Notes under the pieces: model-generated
Seen by the model: only the letters and a program-made list of their open reading frames with translations
The model's database searches: none
Told to the model about the DNA's origin: nothing
From: Bugula neritina
Taxonomy: Eukaryota; Bryozoa; Gymnolaemata; Cheilostomatida; Bugulidae
Length of the DNA stretch: 25,990 bases
Reading direction: 5' to 3'
NCBI GenBank assembly: GCA_964035545.1
Contig: CAXIUT010000253.1
Span: forward strand, 1 to 25,990
Program-made: the position numbers and the translations under genes
In this document: piece after piece, positions 20,833-25,990 of the stretch
How positions within the stretch are numbered: the stretch's first letter is position 1
Layout: each line of letters starts with the position of its first letter

Positions 20833-20898
20833 GAAAAGTATTATAAAATGTATCGATAAATAAATATTAATACATTTTGGATAAAAATAACTCATATA

Positions 20899-21502
20899 AT
20901 GTCTTCATCTACTCCATTTCAATATCATCAAAGTGTCATCATACTTTATAGTCTAATTTTATGATAGTTAATAAGAAATAAAATAAATTATAAAAAATTC
21001 AATAGGAATATAACTAAAATAACATATATTTGAACTAATTACGTAGAAATTGAATTTATCTGAATATATTAAATTAAAAAATAATAATCCAAGAATCCTA
21101 AAAAAAGTAAAAGAATATATCTAATTAATATAAAAATAATAAATACTAAAAATGAAGATAAATAGTCCATTATTGTTAAGTAAAATGACAAATACATAAA
21201 AAAAATAAGTCATATCAGAACATCTAAGACAAAGTCTATCAAGTTAAGTATAAATAAATTATTATTGCCAACAATTAACATCAAATAAAAGAAATAATAC
21301 ACCTAGAAATATATAAATTGATCTAGAAATATTCAATTTAAATTTTATAAATAGCTAATAAAAAATAGAATAATAAAGTATAAAAAAATAAAATTTAACA
21401 AGTCCTAAACAAAAGAAAAGAAATAGAACCAAAAGTTAAGATAGAAGCTATTCTACCTTTGCCAACTTCGAAGATTAAGATCTCTTCGATCGATACAAAT
21501 GA
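20899..21502 (+). CDS. Unknown Gln/Asn/Lys-rich protein, one 19-nt intron
   Basis: A 194-residue protein (604 bp minus 19 = 195 codons) beginning MSSSTPFQYHQ. After the intron (20933-20951) comes helical, polar sequence (HIFELITQKLNLSEYIKL, ILKKVKEYIQLIQKQ, NSPLLLSKMTN), then an Asn/Gln-rich disordered part and a basic-to-acidic tail: SPKQKKRNRTKSQDRSYS then FANFEDQDLFDRYK, TGA. The unspliced frame stops after 21 codons, so the splice is needed. The start is 66 bp from the divergent gene at 20832. No family recognised. Confidence 0.65.
20933..20951 (+). other. Intron, 19 nt
   Basis: GTGTCATCAT...TTATAG; among the shortest here. It removes the early TGA and opens a 180-codon frame. Confidence 0.65.
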
Positions 21503-21575
21503 TAATTTCTTGTTTTTTTATTATTTATTAATTAAAGAATTAAATTTTGATTCTTTTATAATTAATATATTCAAA

Positions 21576-22405
21576 ATGGGTTGGTCAACAAATTAGAAGT
21601 ACATTATAGAGTGATATATAGAGCTCAAGATAAAAGAAATAAATAAGAAGCCAAGAAAAAAGAAAAAGCTCAACATAAGTAATAAGAAAAATAGAGTAAG
21701 AAATGGAAAGATTCAGAAACTGATAAAAAAATCAATGCTCAGGTTTTCATATTATTAATATAGCGATAAAAATAATAAAGAAAAGAGAAATAATTAGCTA
21801 GAAAAAGATAACTTAAAGAACTTGCTGAACAATAAGAAAGATAACTATAAAAAGTTAGTATTTAATAAAATAACAATAGATAGAAAGAAATAATTATTCA
21901 ATGAAAAGAAATTAACTCAAGCTGAAATAGCCAGAAATATGGAAATAAATTAAAGACAAGCTGAAAAAGATAAAGATAACTAAAAAATATTTTATTAATA
22001 AAATCCTAATAGAGCCTTAGGTGATTACTAGGTGACTGGTACTGTTGAAGAAGCTTTGCAAGTGCTTGAAGGTGGCTAAGATAAACATCCTTAGAAAAGA
22101 TTCAAAGCTGCTTTTGAAGCTTACTGTGATAAACGAGACATTGGTGTCCGAGTAGAATATCCCAAGTTAAAGCGATCTCAGCGTTTGAATTTGATGCGAA
22201 AAGAGGTAGATATTTAATAAAAATAGTTCGATAAACATCCTGACAATCCTTTTAACAAAAACGTTGTGGCTTTTAACGATAAAACAAAGAAAGAAGCACG
22301 TAAAGCAAAAGAATAAGAAAAGAAAGAAAAGGTTAAAGAATAAATCGGGTATTCTATATTTAAAATAGATAAAAAGTTTAATAAGTTAGAGAATAAACCG
22401 ACTGA
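21576..22405 (+). CDS. CCDC124: CCDC124/Lso2 family ribosome-associated protein
   Basis: A 247-residue protein in five exons (830 bp minus introns of 23, 21, 22 and 20 nt = 248 codons). The N-terminal half is basic coiled coil with the family's W-K-D motif (KKWKDSETDKKINAQ, then QRKEKQLARKRQLKELAEQ). KLTQAEIARNMEINQRQAEK follows. The conserved C-terminal domain is TGTVEEALQVLEGGQDKHPQ, KRFKAAFEAYCDKRD, LKRSQRLNLMRKEV and DKHPDNPFNKNVVAFN, matching the CCDC124 consensus (TVEEAI.VL, HPE.R...AF.AFE, SPDNPMN). Family members (yeast Lso2, human CCDC124) bind idle ribosomes and help restart translation after stress. A Lys/Glu-rich tail ends at TGA 22403-22405. Every intron is required for frame or removes a stop, except the 21-nt one, which is in frame. 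Confidence 0.9.
21599..21621 (+). other. Intron 1 of CCDC124, 23 nt
   Basis: GTACATTATAG...ATATAG; holds the TGA that would end the protein after 12 codons. Confidence 0.82.
21743..21763 (+). other. Intron 2 of CCDC124, 21 nt
   Basis: GTTTTCATAT...ATATAG; in frame and open, but its removal takes out a hydrophobic FILLI block from the basic coiled coil. Confidence 0.7.
21858..21879 (+). other. Intron 3 of CCDC124, 22 nt
   Basis: GTATTTAATA...CAATAG; changes frame into NRKKQLFNEKKLTQAEI. Confidence 0.77.
22349..22368 (+). other. Intron 4 of CCDC124, 20 nt
   Basis: GTATTCTATA...AAATAG; splicing ends the protein at TGA 22403. Without it the frame would run into the next gene. Confidence 0.78.
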
Positions 22406-22457
22406 TTATATATCAGAACCTATTTCATTGATTATAATATAACTCACTATAATAAAA

Positions 22458-22940
22458 ATGTAAAACAAGAAAAAACTATCAGCAAAATAGATATTTCGAA
22501 CCCTAGCCTTCCACTATCACTTCGACAACAGCATACCTCTCGATCTACTCGCAGATATGATCAGTCTACTCTACTACCCAGTCAATCCTCAATAATAGCC
22601 TCGCCTGAAGTACAAGAAAGTACTTCTCGATTTCATGAAATAATACAATTCCCACTAAAAAACCATGAACTAAGACAAATTCTGTAAATTCGTCCAAGAT
22701 ATGAACAAACATACCAACGAATAATACTTAAAGAAACTAACCGACCGGGTCTTCAATAGGTATCGATGCAAGTAAGACGGAAGCGTTATCTAGGAATAAG
22801 GGTTTCTGAGGATGGCAGTCAGTTTAAAATTGCCATAGCAAGAAGCAAGATAATATTTTCTAAGTGTAGCTGATCTTAAAAATCAAATCACCAAATAAAA
22901 GTTTTGTTAATACATGAACTGCCTCCAAATAAAGAAATGA
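22458..22940 (+). CDS. Small helical protein, possibly degenerate EF-hand
   Basis: A 160-residue uninterrupted frame starting MQNKKKLSAKQIFRTLAFHY and ending QYMNCLQIKK before TGA. It is helical throughout with regular spacing of hydrophobic residues (DLLADMISLLYYPVN, KFCKFVQDMNKHTNEQYL, VFNRYRCKQDGSVIQEQGFL). The last segment resembles an EF-hand helix-loop-helix with DG at loop positions 5-6, but the first and last Ca2+ ligands are Arg and Gln, so calcium binding is doubtful. It starts 52 bp after CCDC124. The CCDC124 frame is open into this gene if intron 4 is not spliced, so a fusion form is formally possible. Identity tentative. Confidence 0.65.
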
Positions 22941-22990
22941 TAAATAGAATTATTTTTAAGATAATATTGATAAGAATTAGAAGTAGATAA

Positions 22991-24667
22991 TCACTTTTTA
23001 AGAGTGCTATTATTTTTATATGAAGTGCTATTCAACTGTTTACTTTTGTTACTCTTTACTGGCGTCTTATCGACTCTTATCTCTTTTTTTGGTGTTCTAC
23101 TCAAAGGTGATTTACTTTGATTAAAACCATACATCTTTTTACTTTATATTTTAGTCTGATTTATGACCTTATTTCCTTTATATCTTGTTACTTAAGGCAC
23201 TTACTTGCTACGATTCTGAATCATATCTCTCAAATCAGCATTCTTCTTCTGTTTCTGAAAAATATCATCATAACAATTACTAATAAACCATAAAACTCGC
23301 TTCCTATCATAACCCAACTAATTATTCCCCTATATTTCATTCAAATGTTTCTTTATCTAAGACAAAGGATACTTTCTATGCATTTTCTATGTGACAGTTT
23401 CATACAAAACCGAAAGCAACTTCTCAAGTTTCATATATATCTAGTTATTAAAATTGTTCCTATGATAACTAAATTCATGCTTCGGATTCTAAAGAATCAT
23501 CAACTCCTTTTTGACGTTATTGATATCCTAAATAATATTTTCAATGTTGTTATTGTATTGCTTCTCCTACTGATCAGAATCATTCTTCTTCTATAAATTC
23601 ATTTCCTACATATCATCCATCCCCGTTTCCTGATTTCTCTTAGGTTTCCCTCCCTCTTTCTACTTAATATCATACTTCCTCATCTTAGACAGCAACTTCA
23701 TATATTGAGCCTTAGTCACCTTCTCATTTCTTACACACATATGAGCATTGTTATGAGTTATCCTTCCCATCGATATATTAACAATATCATTGAAATTCAT
23801 AGCTGATTTGTTTATTTTTAGTTACTATTCCTTCAAAAAATAAAGATAGAGAAGTTATCGCTTCTACTGATCAATTGGGTTGTCTGGCTAGTTTATATCG
23901 TCATCCTATTTGTTCATTTTATTCTAATTTTTTATTGTATAATCGACTATGTTCCGAGATGGTGTGCCTATTTCCCTAAAGAAATCTATCTTTAACTGAT
24001 TGTTCCCCAAAACAACAGAATTATCAATAAATTATATCTAATACATACTCTTAGGCTGCTCCAAAAAATAATTAAACTTCAATAATTCCTCATTAAATAG
24101 TCCTATCTTATCAATTTCCCCCAAATTCTTCAATTTCTTATACTACCCAATATCGTTTTTAGCAGAAGCATCGCTAATAAACTGATTTTCCTTATTATCT
24201 TTATCATACTGATTCGCATACAAATGCTTAGTTATCTCATGAAAATTATACTTTCCTCTCTGCGGTAGCTAGATATTGGTATCTTCCTGATTGCCATTGA
24301 AATCTTTCTGACCACTACTATCTTCTTCCTTCCCCTCTCGATCCTCCTTAGTCCGAGGCGGAGGAGAAGCATGCTGGAAATAAAATCTATGCTTATACGA
24401 TCTCTCCTTTATTTATTTGTGAAGATTATCCGACCACTTGTTATAATACTATACATCAGTTGTCAGAATATTATTATCTGTTGTAAATTTGTTGTTGCAT
24501 TATGGCTAGATATCGTTTTTATATTCAGTGATAATTGGGTTAAAAAGATGGTTTGTTCTTGTTTACTGCTATTCGTTGATAATATCTTCCTTGTATCTGA
24601 TGAATTTGGCATTGTCCTGCTTGCTGTCATCGAACTCTTCGGGGTATAGAGATTCAATTGCACCCAT
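22991..24667 (-). CDS. 558-residue protein of unknown function
   Basis: One uninterrupted frame under the ciliate code, from MGAIESLYPEEFDDSKQDN at 24667 to TGA at 22991-22993. The N-terminal 100 residues are mixed and may fold (FIRYKEDIINEQQQTRTNH, VQYYNKWSDNLHKQIKER). A Pro/acidic linker (HASPPPRTKEDREGKEEDSS) follows, then a region with LGEIDKIGLFNEELLKFNYF and SVVLGNNQLKIDFFREIGTP, a coiled segment, and a basic Ser/Lys-rich tail (KSPLSRTPKKEIRV, DKTPVKSNKSKQLN) with SP/TP sites suggestive of proline-directed phosphorylation. No membrane helix and no recognised domain. Codons are C-rich at the 5' end and G-rich afterwards. A Met at 23800 is internal, not a second gene. Confidence 0.75.
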
Positions 24668-24911
24668 TTTTTAGATAGTATTTATCTTTCGGAGTTAGTC
24701 TACATATTAAAAACGAGTTTTTGCTCGCATTTTGGTATTAATTCTTATTATAATACCCAATCAAACCTATTAAAACATATAATTCATAAAAAGTGTATAA
24801 TATTAAATGATTTTGTAGTAAATCATTCTTAAATCTAGGTTTCAACTTATATATTGCCATAGTTATGTAATTAAATTATAATTGGTATAAATCCATTGTT
24901 TTATTGCTCAT
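24654..24911 (-). CDS. Doubtful 85-residue frame
   Basis: Starts MSNKTMDLYQLQFNYITMAI and contains one hydrophobic stretch (LILYTFYELYVLIGLIGYY). It ends at TGA 24654, overlapping the start of the next minus-strand gene by 14 nt. In sequence this AT-rich, 85 codons without TGA is not significant, so only the protein-like character supports it. The region also must hold the promoter of the gene starting at 24667. Confidence 0.3.
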
Positions 24912-24975
24912 TTTTCTACCATTTTTCTAAAAATTTATTCTTTTAAAGCTTTTAAAGCTTTTCATTTTTCATATT

Positions 24976-25228
24976 TCATTTTGATCTATGATAAGGATCA
25001 AAACATTAAAAGTGAGAGCGCTATTATTTTTTTCTAGCTTGAAAAGCACCTTTACAAGCTGCACTTTTTTTATTTTGATAAACTAAACATTAATAAAGAT
25101 CACTTTAAGTAGTATGTGAATGTTCTGCTTTTAGGGTTTCAATGGTTTTAACTTTCTCTAATATTTAGCTGCCGAGGTAACAATTTTTTATACATTCTAT
25201 ATTAGAGTGAATATTTTTATCTAATCAT
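24976..25228 (-). CDS. Putative small spliced basic protein
   Basis: Coding-like sequence lies on the minus strand between the START gene and 24976. One consistent model has ATG at 25228, introns of 25 nt (25128-25152) and 21 nt (25083-25103), and 68 residues starting MIRQKYSLQYRMYKKLLPRQ. It ends QNKKSAACKGAFQARKKQQ, then RSHFQCFDPYHRSK, TGA at 24976-24978. The last exon reads well; the upstream part is coding-like in more than one frame (for example ILEKVKTIETLKAEHSHTT), so the exon structure is uncertain. It would start 4 bp after the stop of the START gene. No family recognised. Confidence 0.35.
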
Positions 25229-25232
25229 GACT

Positions 25233-25841
25233 TCATTTTTTGTTTGCCTTAATTTTTTACTCTATAATTTGAAGCATTTCTACTCTTTTACTTGCCATTG
25301 AGTTTTGCACAAATCCAGGAATAGATCCCTTCAAATCAACATCAGCAACATGGGTGAGTTTAGATTTATTTCCTTCTGCCTTTTCCACAATAAATCCTGC
25401 ACAATGTATTTCAGCCATCACAGTATCAGGATCTTTATTAGCTGGATAGTTGAAACTTCTATTACCACAATAAGCCTTACTTCCTTCTACTCTTACTGTA
25501 TTGACAGCAACTATTTCTCTATTGGAGATAGGACCAGGCAACTTCATAATTCCATTGATCACTCTGACACTTTTGTTGTCATAGACAATATCCAATTTAA
25601 CCATATTATCGTTAAGCCTTTTCATGAAAGTAGGATCAGAAAAGAATGCTAGAGTATCTTCAAAGGAAACATTTATAACTATCCCTGCTTTGACAATGAC
25701 TCTTCCATCAACCTCCATGGTGTAAACCTCCAAAGGTTTCTAATCTTTGAGTTTCCAGTCTTTGCTTGATTAAAGATTTTTCAAACCATTGACGAACATG
25801 TTAGAACAAGTCAGCAGATCAGCATCATTGACTCCTTGCAT
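25233..25841 (-). CDS. START-domain lipid-binding protein
   Basis: A 202-residue uninterrupted frame from MQGVNDADLLTCSNMFVNGL (ATG at 25841) to TGA at 25233-25235. It matches a StAR-related lipid transfer (START/SRPBCC) domain: WKLKDQKPLEVYTMEVDGR, INVSFEDTLAFFSDP, KLDIVYDNKSVRVINGIMKL, PGPISNREIVAVNTVRVEG, KSKLTHVADVDLKGSIPGFV and a C-terminal amphipathic helix (ASKRVEMLQIIEQKIK). There is no signal peptide or membrane anchor, so a soluble lipid carrier is likely; the ligand is unknown. Only 68 bp lie between the start codon and the right telomere, so the whole promoter and leader must fit there. Confidence 0.8.
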
Positions 25842-25909
25842 TGATAAAGATATTTTGATTGATATTCAATAGAATTAATTTGATAAATAGATTTTTGATC
25901 GACAAATTA

Positions 25910-25990
25910 GGGGTTGGGGTTGGGGTTGGGGTTGGGGTTGGGGTTGGGGTTGGGGTTGGGGTTGGGGTTGGGGTTGGGGTTGGGGTTGGG
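25910..25990. repeat. Right telomere, (GGGGTT)n
   Basis: About 13 perfect G4T2 repeats run to the last base, the exact complement of the left end. Together they show that the window is one whole linear chromosome. Confidence 0.98.

Noticed and set aside
23800-23800. Separate gene starting at Met 23800 (MNFNDIVNISMG)
   Set aside because: The frame is open and continuous upstream to ATG 24667 with coding-like sequence, so this Met is internal.

Overview
The window is one complete ciliate macronuclear chromosome of 25,990 bp. It opens with a CCCCAA telomere array (1-83) and closes with its GGGGTT complement (25910-25990), with nothing outside. The genes use the ciliate nuclear code (UAA and UAG = Gln, UGA the only stop). 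Read this way, ordinary-sized eukaryotic proteins appear where the standard code gives only fragments. Introns are tiny (mostly 19-39 nt, typically GTA...TAG), as in Paramecium. Pure C4A2 repeats recall Tetrahymena and Ichthyophthirius. I infer an oligohymenophorean-type ciliate; the genus cannot be told from this sequence. No rRNA, tRNA, CRISPR or transposon was found.

Layout. (1) 84-578: AT-rich subtelomere. (2) 579-9971: a Gln/Lys-rich coiled-coil gene, a large OSCA/TMEM63-type channel gene on the minus strand, then four plus-strand genes (a small membrane protein, a small basic protein and two long coiled-coil proteins). (3) 10046-11425: a signal-peptide-bearing multi-pass membrane protein. 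(4) 11469-14033, minus: a Rab escort protein (REP/GDI family) whose C-terminal part is 67 tandem 9-bp units encoding (Lys-Gln/Glu-Glu)n. (5) 14118-15008: a ricin-B-type beta-trefoil lectin protein. (6) 15059-18029, minus: a spliced coiled-coil gene and the clamp-loader subunit CTF18. (7) 18205-19349: a TMEM135-like protein. (8) 19265-21502: small membrane and unknown proteins. (9) 21576-22940: CCDC124/Lso2 (four introns) and a small helical, possibly EF-hand-like protein. (10) 22991-24667, minus: a 558-residue unknown protein. (11) 24654-25841, minus: two doubtful small genes and a START-domain protein whose ATG lies only 68 bp from the telomere.

The chromosome is very gene-dense: about 19 credible genes, convergent gaps of about 43-70 bp, divergent gaps as short as 54-84 bp. 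The genes do not form a pathway; the content is housekeeping (vesicle traffic, sister-chromatid cohesion, ribosome recovery, lipid binding, mechanosensing) mixed with ciliate-specific coiled-coil proteins.

Two cautions. Several genes (579, OSCA, REP, TMEM135) need one extra base at a homopolymer run to stay in frame; I think assembly error is likeliest, but programmed slippage is not excluded. One membrane-protein gene (20182-20832) has an in-frame UGA. Gene identities were assigned by reading the protein sequences, without database searches.
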